Notes under the pieces: model-generated
Databases searched by the model: none
Told to the model about the DNA's origin: nothing
What the model saw: only the letters and a program-made list of their open reading frames with translations
Made by a program: the position numbers and the translations under genes
Assembly: GCA_027451265.1 (NCBI GenBank)
Contig: DAIDJT010000024.1
Span: 1 to 15,791 of the forward strand
Direction of reading: 5' to 3'
DNA from: Bacteroidales bacterium
GTDB taxonomy: Bacteria; Bacteroidota; Bacteroidia; Bacteroidales; VadinHA17
DNA length: 15,791 bases
Shown: piece by piece, positions 8,457 through 15,791 of the stretch
Numbering within the stretch: the stretch's first letter is position 1
Layout of the letters: each line of letters begins with the position of its first letter

Positions 8457-8486
8457 GAACCTGAATATCCGGAATTGAACAGGTTC
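8457..8486. repeat. Inverted repeat in the leader of the NamZ gene
   Basis: GAACCTG (8457-8463) and CAGGTTC (8480-8486) form a 7-base perfect dyad separated by 16 bases, about 50 bases upstream of the NamZ start codon. It could be an operator for a dimeric regulator or a leader hairpin. It lies in the 194-base divergent region between the NlpC/P60 and NamZ genes, in a stretch visibly richer in G and C than the A/T-rich part next to the NlpC/P60 gene. No exact plus-strand TAnnTTTG was found; the nearest is TTAATTTG at 8420-8427. Confidence 0.35.
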
Positions 8487-8538
8487 AGAGACGGCCTCGG
8501 CACGCCGCTCAGGAATACGGAACAATAGAACAAATGAA

Positions 8539-9801
8539 ATGAATATGAAGACAACAGTCAAACAGGTTATCTCAACTCTGATGGCAATTGCAATTACCGT
8601 TCTGTCTTCCTGCAATGCATCGGGGCAGAAGATGGAGACGGGGCTGGAGGTTTTGATAAAAAACAATTTTGACATCCTTCAGGGTAAAAGGGTGGGCCTG
8701 GTGACCAATCCCACAGGGGTTGACAATCAACTCGTTTCAACAGTCGATATCCTGCACCACGCGCCGGGAGTAAAACTGGCGGCGCTTTACGGACCTGAAC
8801 ACGGAGTGCGTGGCGAGTTCACCGCAGGGGAATACGTTGATTCTGAAACTGATCCTACAACTGGTCTTCCTGTTTACAGTCTTTACGGGAAGACACGCAA
8901 ACCATCACCGGAGATGCTGAATGACATAGATATCCTGGTATACGACATTCAGGATATCGGTTCAAGGTCATACACATTTATAAGCACACTTGGCCTGCTC
9001 ATGGAGGCTGCGTCAGAAAAAGGCATACCTGTGGTGGTGCTTGACCGCCCCAACCCGCTTGGAGGTGTCCGTATGGAAGGTGCTGTTACCCGCCCCGGCT
9101 TTTTTTCATTTGTGAGCCAGTTCGCCATACCTTACATTCATGGCATGACGGTGGGCGAACTCGCAAAATTCCTCAACGGTGAAGGTTTGCTGACCAACGG
9201 TATAAAGTGTGATCTCCGCGTTGTAAAAATGAACGGATGGTCAAGGAAGATGCTGTTCGGGGATACCGGTCTTCCCTGGGTTCCCTCCTCACCCCATGTT
9301 CCGCACGGTGACACACCGCTTTACTATCCTGCTACGGGCATTGCCGGTGAGCTCTATGCCGTCAGCATCGGGGTAGGTTACACAATTCCCTTTCAGACCT
9401 TCGCGGCTGAATGGATCAACGCTGACTCCCTGGCCTCAGCACTGGGGGCACTGAAGCTCCCCGGAGTAATATTCAGGCCGGTACATTACAAACCGTATTA
9501 CAGCACGCTCCAGGGAAAAATGGTACACGGGGTGCAGATTCATCTTACTGATCCTTCAAAGGCCCCGCTCTCACTGATTCAGTTCTATATCATGCAGGAA
9601 GCACACCGCCTGTGGCCCGACAAGAACCTTTTTGAGATGTGTGACCAGTCACGGCTCTCAATGTTTGACAAGGTTTGCGGCACTGACGAGGTAAGACTCG
9701 CTTTCACGAAGTCTTTCAGGGTGGATGATATACTGGGCCTGTGGAACAATGACATCCCGGCTTTCAGGGCCAGGGCATCAAAATATTTCCTGTATAACTG
9801 A
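8539..9801 (+). CDS. namZ: NamZ-family (DUF1343) exo-beta-N-acetylmuramidase lipoprotein
   Basis: NamZ enzymes remove MurNAc from the non-reducing end of peptide-free murein chains; B. subtilis YbbC/NamZ and a Tannerella forsythia enzyme are characterised. The 420 residues match the family's usual length. A lipoprotein signal ends in LSSC (Cys25). DUF1343 motifs follow in order: GLVTNPTGV (53-61), YGPEHGVRGEF (84-94), VYDIQDIGSRSYT (134-146) and VVLDRPNPLGG (166-176). The later core, usually a GRGT-x-RPFE type sequence, is replaced by SIGVGYTIPFQ (276-286), so this is a divergent subgroup. ATG at 8539 was chosen; ATG at 8545 is equally possible. It is the only complete plus-strand gene here, divergent from the NlpC/P60 gene and convergent with the NagB-like gene, whose stop codon lies 9 bases past its own. 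Export places it with the NlpC/P60 enzyme and epimerase. Family assignment is firm; activity is inferred. Confidence 0.92.
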   Translation: MNMKTTVKQVISTLMAIAITVLSSCNASGQKMETGLEVLIKNNFDILQGKRVGLVTNPTGVDNQLVSTVDILHHAPGVKLAALYGPEHGVRGEFTAGEYVDSETDPTTGLPVYSLYGKTRKPSPEMLNDIDILVYDIQDIGSRSYTFISTLGLLMEAASEKGIPVVVLDRPNPLGGVRMEGAVTRPGFFSFVSQFAIPYIHGMTVGELAKFLNGEGLLTNGIKCDLRVVKMNGWSRKMLFGDTGLPWVPSSPHVPHGDTPLYYPATGIAGELYAVSIGVGYTIPFQTFAAEWINADSLASALGALKLPGVIFRPVHYKPYYSTLQGKMVHGVQIHLTDPSKAPLSLIQFYIMQEAHRLWPDKNLFEMCDQSRLSMFDKVCGTDEVRLAFTKSFRVDDILGLWNNDIPAFRARASKYFLYN

Positions 9802-9810
9802 TTCGCCCCG

Positions 9811-12141
9811 TCAGTGGATATTTGCACCCTCGACGCTCTTTTCAAGCTCGCGGGCGTGCTGCAGGAACTCACTTACAGGCATCTCCTTATAGTAGACCAT
9901 GCCATGTGTTCCCCTGATCTTCGGACTCTCATTTTCATAGAAGAAATCCTTGCCAAGAATCAGCTGTACCTGCTTGAACTGTTCAACCCACACCTGCTGA
10001 GACAGGTGACTGAAAGGCCCGTCATAGGCAGGACTGGGAAATGAGGCATTCACCTGGCTGACATAGCAGTCGCGGAATGACTGGTTCAGAACTGCCATTG
10101 AATTCAGTGATACCGGAACGAATACGTTGGACTCGGATGGCAGGAACCTGAACCATACGTTACGGTAACCAATTACCCTTACTCCTGAAAGATCCTTTTC
10201 AATGTTCCACTGCCTGAGTGCCTCTGCAACTGCCTGCAACACCTTGTAATGCGTATCGGGACCCGACCCCTCGGGGTCAAATGCCAGGCTGATTATATCA
10301 GGCTGTATCCTCCTGAGATACTGAAGAATAGGCTCTACATCGCGGTGCTTGTCAGGCTGCTGGGTGAAGATATCGCCGGTATAAAAGCCCAGCCTCAGGT
10401 GTTCAATGTTACGAACCGGCACACCGTAGTGGGCCCATACCAGTTCCTCCTCATACTCCCTGAGCATACCCTTCAGCCTCTGAATGTCAGGCGGATTCTT
10501 TTCACCGCTGTAGCTCTTCCTGATCAGTTCAATGTTTTTCCTTATCTGTTCCGTCAGCTCATCTTTCGATTTTAGCCGGTAAATATCAACCATCGCACGG
10601 ACAATCCTGTGACACAGGCCCCTCAGCTTGCCGGCCTCGTCCTTGTCGGCCACTTTGTCGAGGTAGTGGCTCACATCCTTGTCCCACTTGAATTTATAAC
10701 CTGATTCAAAGAAATCAGGGTACCTGAGCATCTGGATCATTCCTGCCGAGATAAGGCGCTGTGTCTCCTCAAGGAGTTCCAGCAGCATGCTGTTTGTCAC
10801 GGCTGTGAATCCGGATGTGAGCACCGAGAAATGAAACTTGTTGGTTATCTCCCGCAGCTGCGGGATTATAGCCGGAAAAATACCCAGCATTATGTCATCA
10901 TGATGTGGCCCCGTATGCAGGAAAGTGGTGTTCTTCTCCCTCCTCAGCCCTGCCTCAATCTTCCGTTTGGTTGACTCAATCACGTCTGCAACGGTGTTGA
11001 GGCTCAGCCCTGGAATCAGTGAGCAGTACTCATCGTTCTGAAGATCTTCAAGAACAAGCTTATGTGCATATTTCTCTATCTTCTGACACAGGTCGAAGAC
11101 CGCCCTTTCCGTCTTTTCGAAGGACCATTCGCCCTCCCTGAAATATCTCTCAACGGAATCATGCAACTGGACAGCTGCCCCGGCGGTGAGATAGAACCGC
11201 GCGTTTTTCATTCCCTGGAGCACCGTGGCTGGATAGAGGTTATCCGGTTCATTCTCAAGGGCATTCCTTACAACCAGTGCCTTGGCATCACCGGCTGCGA
11301 AGATGATTGCCACGGCATCGGGATTAAATGCAATTGTTCCGAGGCCGATGGTGATCACAAGCCGGGTTCTTGACACCTCAATACCCCCGAGATCGCCGGC
11401 TGAAGCAGCCTGTGTCTCGAAGTTTGTTGCCGTAAGCCTTGTGGCTGAGTTATGGTCACTCCCCCTGGTATTGAAGGCAATGTGCCCGTCAGGGCCGATC
11501 CCTCCAAGGAAGAAGCCTATGCCTCCAAGGGCACGTATCTTCTTTTCATATCCGGTACACCAGTTGTCAATCCTGAAGAGTGACTCCTGCTGGAGCTTCT
11601 CAACCGGACCAACTGCTTCCCTGTTGCGCAGTGAAAGGTCAATTATATTATCCGGGAAGACCTCTGAAAAATGTTTCCCTTCAGCCAGGGTTATCTCCTC
11701 CGAGTTGATCAGCAATGCCCTGGCGGGGTCAAGGTCGAATCCCTCAATATAGTAGTTTCTCACATAGTCATAGAAGCTGTTATGCTGTCGCGGGTCAATC
11801 GGATAGAACTCATCGATCTGGACAAAATGAAGTTTTCTGAGGGACGGTTTCTCCTCCAGCAATAGTCCGTTGTCCTCCCTTATCTTTCTGGCTTCGGGAC
11901 TGTCCCAGTTATTGAGCAGGTATTTTGTCCATTTGATGAAGTATTCAGGGGTTTTTCCCGTAGGCAGGCTGATGACCCCGTCAGGGTTCTGTGCAACCCA
12001 CTCGAGGAACCTGAGTGAGGTAAGAAGCCCCAGGCCCGGGAAATTATCAACAACGATATAAGGTGTTTTTGTCGTCATCTTCAGGCGGCCAGAACGGCTG
12101 AAAAATGCCTGTTCCACCTTGCTAAATCCGAAAGTATTCAT
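9811..12141 (-). CDS. NagB-like domain fused to LmbE/PIG-L deacetylase-like domain
   Basis: Cytoplasmic two-domain protein (776 residues) of a Bacteroidota family usually annotated glucosamine-6-phosphate deaminase. Residues about 25-330 are NagB/6-phosphogluconolactonase-like: PTGKTP (60-65, phosphate loop), QIDEF with Asp110, and GGIGPDGHIAFN with Asp218 and His220. The glutamate that follows IAFN in true NagB is Thr225 here. Residues about 400-776 resemble LmbE/PIG-L N-acetylglucosamine deacetylases. GPHHDD (His413, Asp415, Asp416) stands for the AHPDD zinc motif, and PDTHYKV (His631) for the third ligand. A long, partly charged helical insert separates these two motifs. It may deacetylate and deaminate amino-sugar phosphates, but neither activity is proven. 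The ATG at 12141 is 17 bases past the dehydrogenase stop, so the two are likely co-transcribed. TTG at 12147 and ATG at 12078 are alternative starts. Confidence 0.85.
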   Translation of the reverse strand: MNTFGFSKVEQAFFSRSGRLKMTTKTPYIVVDNFPGLGLLTSLRFLEWVAQNPDGVISLPTGKTPEYFIKWTKYLLNNWDSPEARKIREDNGLLLEEKPSLRKLHFVQIDEFYPIDPRQHNSFYDYVRNYYIEGFDLDPARALLINSEEITLAEGKHFSEVFPDNIIDLSLRNREAVGPVEKLQQESLFRIDNWCTGYEKKIRALGGIGFFLGGIGPDGHIAFNTRGSDHNSATRLTATNFETQAASAGDLGGIEVSRTRLVITIGLGTIAFNPDAVAIIFAAGDAKALVVRNALENEPDNLYPATVLQGMKNARFYLTAGAAVQLHDSVERYFREGEWSFEKTERAVFDLCQKIEKYAHKLVLEDLQNDEYCSLIPGLSLNTVADVIESTKRKIEAGLRREKNTTFLHTGPHHDDIMLGIFPAIIPQLREITNKFHFSVLTSGFTAVTNSMLLELLEETQRLISAGMIQMLRYPDFFESGYKFKWDKDVSHYLDKVADKDEAGKLRGLCHRIVRAMVDIYRLKSKDELTEQIRKNIELIRKSYSGEKNPPDIQRLKGMLREYEEELVWAHYGVPVRNIEHLRLGFYTGDIFTQQPDKHRDVEPILQYLRRIQPDIISLAFDPEGSGPDTHYKVLQAVAEALRQWNIEKDLSGVRVIGYRNVWFRFLPSESNVFVPVSLNSMAVLNQSFRDCYVSQVNASFPSPAYDGPFSHLSQQVWVEQFKQVQLILGKDFFYENESPKIRGTHGMVYYKEMPVSEFLQHARELEKSVEGANIH

Positions 12142-12158
12142 AGTCAATTGTTTTATAT

Positions 12159-15100
12159 TTATTTTAAAAGTGCGTCATAGAGAACTTCCACGGGGTGGAA
12201 GGCCTTTCTGCCCGTGCCGTCAGTGATATGGTGGCGGCACGATGTTCCCGGTGCGGCGATTACTGTCTCCTCTGAGGCAGCCCTGACCGCCGGGAAAAGT
12301 ACCATCTCACCTATTTTCATGCTCATGTCATAGTGTTCCTTTTCATATCCGAATGCTCCGGCCATTCCGCAGCATCCGTCATTTATCTCCTGCACGGTGT
12401 AGTTTGCCGGCAGTGAAAGCATTTTTATTGTTGGAGCCGTGGAAGCAATGGCCTTCTGCTGGCAGTGGCCGTGCAGCAGCACTTTCACCGGCCTGTCAGT
12501 GAAGCTTGCCGGAGAGATGTTGCCCCTGTCAGCCTCCCTGCAAATGAACTCCTCAATAAGCATCGCGTTATCTGCAAGGCGCCGGGCGTCATCAGACAGT
12601 GATTTTCCTGCAATCTCAGGGTATTCATCGCGGAAGGCAAGCAGGGCCGAGGGTTCTATCCCCAGCATCGGCCTTTCAGCCGAGACAACGCTGCGAAGCA
12701 ACATAATGTTCTTAATGGCAACCCTGCGTGCCGCCCTGAGCAGACCTTTCGAGAGGAAAGTGCGGCCGCTCTCGATGTGGCGGGGTATGATGACATCATA
12801 GCCAAGGCTCTCAAGTAGCATCACGGCCTTGATGCCAATGTCGCTCTCATTGTAGTTGGTGAACTCATCAGCAAACAGGCAGACTGTCCCCTTTGAGTAC
12901 CCTGCGCTCTCCGACCTGATGCTGTCAGGGCTGCCGGAGTTGCCTGGACTGCCGGGGCTGCCTGTCATCTGATCTCCGTTTGCAGCGTTCACTCTCCCGC
13001 TCTTTCTCCTGTGGCGTCTTTCCCATGCCCTGAGCGTCACCGGCGAGAGGGCCGGGATGGGTCTTTTGACCGAGAAGCCAATGAGTCGCTTGAATAAGGG
13101 CAGGGCCGTGACCATGTTTGTCACTGGCCTCACAATCATCCCTGGCATGTAAAGCCTTGGCAACCAGGCTATCAGCCAGGTACGGAAAGGCACATGGTGG
13201 ATGTCATAGTAGTGCTGCAGGAACTCAGCCTTCAGCTTTGCCACATCAACGTTTGACGGGCATTCTGATTTACATGCCTTGCATGAAAGGCAGAGGTCCA
13301 TTACCTCGTAAATCTCCCGGTGATCAAACTTCTCCCTCTTTTCTGACCTTGTCAGGAACTCCCTGAGTATGTTTGCCCTGGCGCGGGTTGATTTATCCTC
13401 ATCACGCGTTGCCATGAAGGTCGGGCACATCGTGCCACCCACCAGCGCGCTCTTACGGCAGTCAGCCGAGCCGCTGCATTTCTCGGCTGCATAGAGCAGG
13501 CCCTCCTCACCGGTAAACTCAAACACCTTCCCGGGAAACCGTCTCCTTTCACCTGCCGGGTAACGAAGGTTTTCTGTAATCGGCGGGGTATCTGTTATCT
13601 TACCAGGATTAAACAGTCCCTGGGGATCCCATGTCTTTTTAAGCTCCCTTAGAAGAGCGTAGTTATGCGGCCCCAGCATCAGCGGTATAAACTCACCCCG
13701 GAGTCTTCCGTCGCCGTGCTCGCCGCTTAGTGACCCGCGGTATTTCTTCACCAGGGTGGCAATATCCTCAGCCAGACTGTGAAACGTATGTATATCATCC
13801 GGGTCCTTAAGGTCAAGGAGCGGGCTGAGATGAAGTTCGCCTGTGGCGATATGTGCGTAATAAGCACAGCTAAGCCCGTGTTTGTCAAGTATGGCGGCAG
13901 CCTCTGCAATATAATCAGGGAAGAGTTCCGGAAGCACGGCCGTATCTTCAATCACCTGCACGCTCTTCCTTCTTCCCGGTATATTCAGCAGGACTCCCAG
14001 TCCGGCCTTCCTTAAAGCCCACACCCGTGCCATTTCATCTGCCCCCGTAAAGAGCGGGAAGTGATATCCATAGCCTGCGCTGACCATATCACGTTCAATG
14101 GCAGCGGCTGTAGCTTCAATCTCCTCAACAGCCTGCCTGGTGATCTCAATAAGCAGTATGGCCTTCGGGTCTCCGCTGACGAAGAAGCGGTTCCTGTTCT
14201 GCTCAATATTATCCTTCGTGCAATTCAGAATGTAGTCATCAATGAACTCCACTGCGGCAGGCTTATGCTTCAGGGCAATAATATTGGCCCTGACAGCATC
14301 CTGGATGCTGCTGAAATGAGCACACAGCAGGCCGGTCCGGTCATTTGTCACAGGCACCAGGTTAAGCTTCATTGAGACTGTGAAGGCCAGCGTACCCTCC
14401 GAGCCGGCGAGCAGCTTGCAGACATTTATCTTTTCACCGTTGCCTGTAAAGGGGTCTGTTTCCAGCAATGCGTCTATTGCATAGCCGTTGTTACGCCGCC
14501 GCAGGGCAGGATGCGGGAACTCCCGGCGTATCTCTTCCGCGTTACGCTTGTCTGAGAGCATGTCACGCAGGTTCATGTAGATTCTGGTCTCAAGCAGCGC
14601 CGGATCACCGTTGCACTTCTCCCTGAATTCACCTGTTGTCAGAGCCCTGAAATGTGTCCCGGAACCGTCTGATAGAATGACATCGGCCTCAAGTATGTGA
14701 TCTCTTACGCTTCCATGGATGAGCGAATGTGCGCCGCATGAGTTATTGCCGAGCATCCCCCCCATGCAGCACCTGTCAGCTGTGGAGGTCTCAGGACCGA
14801 ACTGCAGGCCGTGAGGGGCAAGGAAACGGTTCAGCCCGGCCAGCACCACCCCCGGTTCAATCCTCACCCACCTTTCTTCAGGGTTAAACTCAAGAATGTG
14901 GTCCAGGTACCTCGAAATATCCATCACTATTCCCGGGCCCACCACCTGCCCTGCCAGTGATGTCCCTGCACCTCTTGGTATAACAGAACCTCCCGTTTTG
15001 CGGGCAAAGGCCAGTATCTTCCTGATGTCGGAAACTGATGCAGGCCTCGTTACGGCCAGCGGTATCTCCCTGTAAGCTGAGGCATCGGTGGCATACAGGA

Positions 15101-15176
15101 TCCGCTGCTTGTCATCGCTCCAGAGATCTCCTTCGAGCTCCTGTCTGAGACTGTCAAAAATGGAATCCTTTTTCAT
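12159..15176 (-). CDS. FAD-linked oxidase fused to Fe-S/cysteine-rich subunit (D-lactate or D-2-hydroxyglutarate dehydrogenase type)
   Basis: Flavin- and iron-sulfur-dependent oxidation of a D-2-hydroxy acid, passing electrons to the respiratory chain or another acceptor. The 1005 residues show an FAD-binding type-4 domain (PRGAGTSLAG 67-76, VMDIS 84-88) and an FAD-oxidase C domain to about 530, with its hallmark SGEHGDG at 484-490. An Fe-S region has cysteines at 567, 573 and 584, then a complete 4Fe-4S motif at Cys629, 632, 635 and 639-Pro. A cysteine-rich GlpC-like tail has HGHC (902-905) and GCCG (934-937). Length and order match E. coli YdiJ, a D-2-hydroxyglutarate dehydrogenase; bacterial D-lactate dehydrogenases share the same parts. 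No signal peptide or membrane segment is seen. A Gly/Ser/Pro/Asn linker (about 726-763) precedes the last domain. It sits 21 bases after the permease and just before the NagB-like gene. Murein-sugar context favours D-lactate, released from MurNAc-6-phosphate by MurQ; this is inference. Confidence 0.9.
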   Translation of the reverse strand: MKKDSIFDSLRQELEGDLWSDDKQRILYATDASAYREIPLAVTRPASVSDIRKILAFARKTGGSVIPRGAGTSLAGQVVGPGIVMDISRYLDHILEFNPEERWVRIEPGVVLAGLNRFLAPHGLQFGPETSTADRCCMGGMLGNNSCGAHSLIHGSVRDHILEADVILSDGSGTHFRALTTGEFREKCNGDPALLETRIYMNLRDMLSDKRNAEEIRREFPHPALRRRNNGYAIDALLETDPFTGNGEKINVCKLLAGSEGTLAFTVSMKLNLVPVTNDRTGLLCAHFSSIQDAVRANIIALKHKPAAVEFIDDYILNCTKDNIEQNRNRFFVSGDPKAILLIEITRQAVEEIEATAAAIERDMVSAGYGYHFPLFTGADEMARVWALRKAGLGVLLNIPGRRKSVQVIEDTAVLPELFPDYIAEAAAILDKHGLSCAYYAHIATGELHLSPLLDLKDPDDIHTFHSLAEDIATLVKKYRGSLSGEHGDGRLRGEFIPLMLGPHNYALLRELKKTWDPQGLFNPGKITDTPPITENLRYPAGERRRFPGKVFEFTGEEGLLYAAEKCSGSADCRKSALVGGTMCPTFMATRDEDKSTRARANILREFLTRSEKREKFDHREIYEVMDLCLSCKACKSECPSNVDVAKLKAEFLQHYYDIHHVPFRTWLIAWLPRLYMPGMIVRPVTNMVTALPLFKRLIGFSVKRPIPALSPVTLRAWERRHRRKSGRVNAANGDQMTGSPGSPGNSGSPDSIRSESAGYSKGTVCLFADEFTNYNESDIGIKAVMLLESLGYDVIIPRHIESGRTFLSKGLLRAARRVAIKNIMLLRSVVSAERPMLGIEPSALLAFRDEYPEIAGKSLSDDARRLADNAMLIEEFICREADRGNISPASFTDRPVKVLLHGHCQQKAIASTAPTIKMLSLPANYTVQEINDGCCGMAGAFGYEKEHYDMSMKIGEMVLFPAVRAASEETVIAAPGTSCRHHITDGTGRKAFHPVEVLYDALLK
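12924..12962 (-). repeat. Short in-frame 9-base tandem repeat coding a GSP-type linker
   Basis: Within the dehydrogenase gene, about four imperfect 9-base units (GGCAGCCCC, GGCAGTCCA, GGCAACTCC, GGCAGCCCT) encode G-S-P, G-S-P, G-N-S, G-S-P. They lie in a low-complexity linker between the Fe-S region and the cysteine-rich domain. Slippage could change the linker length in steps of three residues without breaking the frame. Confidence 0.7.
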
Positions 15177-15197
15177 TTGCCACAGGAATAATCTGTT

Positions 15198-15791
15198 CTA
15201 ATTACGGGCTTTTCTGCCAAATGCCGGATCAATCCTGAGAAGAGATACCGCGATGAGCGGAACAACACTGCAGATCATAACCCAGAGGAAGAAATGGTTG
15301 TAACCGAGCTGTTCCTGCAGCCACCCTGCAAACATTCCGGGAAGCATCATCCCCAGGGCCATGAACCCTGTACAGATGGCATAGTGAGCCGTCTTGTACT
15401 TACCTTCGGAGAAATAGATAAGGTATAGCATGTACGCAGTGAACCCGAACCCGTAACCAAACTGCTCGATGAAGACGCAAATGTTCACGATCAGCATGTT
15501 ATCTGTCTGGGTAAAGCTCAGATAGAGGAAGGTAGCTGCTGTCAGCAGCATGCTGAGGGTCATTGGCCAGAGCCATTTTTTCAAACCGCCCATGGCGGCT
15601 GCAAGACCTCCGATGATGCCTCCCAGCGTCAGTCCTATGATGCCAACCGTGCCATAGACAAATCCAACCTCACCGGTGGTGAGACCCAACCCGCCCTTGT
15701 CAATGGGATCAAGGAGGAAGGGGTTTATAAGCTTCAGCAACTGCGCCTCAGCGAACCTGAATGTCAGCATGAAGAAGAGCGCAGCACCCAC
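15198..15791 (-). CDS. AmpG-like (PAT family) major facilitator permease, C-terminal half (partial)
   Basis: The gene enters from the right edge; 197 residues remain, including the C-terminus. They contain about six hydrophobic segments (roughly 3-20, 41-65, 74-93, 99-127, 136-158 and 167-186), as expected for the second half of a 12-helix MFS protein. The pattern FRFAEAQ (11-17), NPFLLD (23-28), GGLGL (33-37) and VGFVYGTVG (42-50), followed by GGIIGG, resembles AmpG-type permeases, which bring anhydro-muropeptides or murein disaccharides into the cytoplasm. A related sugar permease cannot be excluded without the N-terminal half. The stop codon lies 21 bases before the dehydrogenase start in the same direction, so permease, dehydrogenase and NagB-like genes form a probable operon. 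A permease for murein sugars would feed both enzymes encoded downstream. Confidence 0.72.
   Translation of the reverse strand: MGAALFFMLTFRFAEAQLLKLINPFLLDPIDKGGLGLTTGEVGFVYGTVGIIGLTLGGIIGGLAAAMGGLKKWLWPMTLSMLLTAATFLYLSFTQTDNMLIVNICVFIEQFGYGFGFTAYMLYLIYFSEGKYKTAHYAICTGFMALGMMLPGMFAGWLQEQLGYNHFFLWVMICSVVPLIAVSLLRIDPAFGRKARN

Noticed and set aside
11282..11752. A 156-codon open frame on the plus strand
   Set aside because: It lies entirely antisense within the NagB/LmbE gene, which shows clear family motifs. The predicted protein is Ser/Pro-rich with no domain, as expected from the complement of a real gene.

Overview
The window reads as a piece of a Bacteroidota chromosome, probably Bacteroidales or a relative. 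The evidence is a SusC/SusD outer-membrane pair, a second SusC-like gene at the left edge, several lipoproteins with Bacteroidota-type signal peptides, a TTG/TAnnTTTG promoter and generally weak Shine-Dalgarno sequences. No tRNA, rRNA, CRISPR array, insertion sequence or phage gene was seen.

Layout, left to right. 1-271 (-): N-terminus of a SusC/RagA-like TonB-dependent receptor running off the left edge. 272-591: non-coding, with a strong intrinsic terminator at 521-551. 592-5850 (-): a susC-susD pair, 12 bases apart. 5951-7105 (-): an exported enolase-superfamily dipeptide epimerase of the L-Ala-D/L-Glu type. 7172-8344 (-): a YkfC-like NlpC/P60 lipoprotein endopeptidase. 8345-8538: a divergent control region. 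8539-9801 (+): a lipoprotein of the DUF1343/NamZ exo-N-acetylmuramidase family. 9811-12141 (-): a NagB-like domain fused to a LmbE/PIG-L deacetylase-like domain. 12159-15176 (-): a large FAD/Fe-S dehydrogenase of the D-lactate/D-2-hydroxyglutarate type. 15198-15791 (-): the C-terminal half of an AmpG-like permease, running off the right edge.

The genes fit one theme: scavenging or recycling of peptidoglycan. In the proposed model, SusCD may bring murein fragments across the outer membrane. NamZ would clip MurNAc from sugar chains, the NlpC/P60 enzyme would release L-Ala-D-Glu from stem peptides, and the epimerase would turn it into L-Ala-L-Glu; all three carry export signals. The AmpG-like permease would move sugars or muropeptides inward. 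The NagB/LmbE fusion would handle amino sugars, and the dehydrogenase would oxidise the D-lactate released when the MurNAc ether is cleaved. MurNAc kinase, MurQ etherase, amidase and NagA are not in the window. The family calls are firm; the joint pathway and the SusCD substrate are inference.

The features most worth a second look are the lipoprotein-type signal on the epimerase, the NagB-like domain that lacks the usual catalytic glutamate, the divergent NamZ core motif, and the dehydrogenase gene beside murein-sugar genes.
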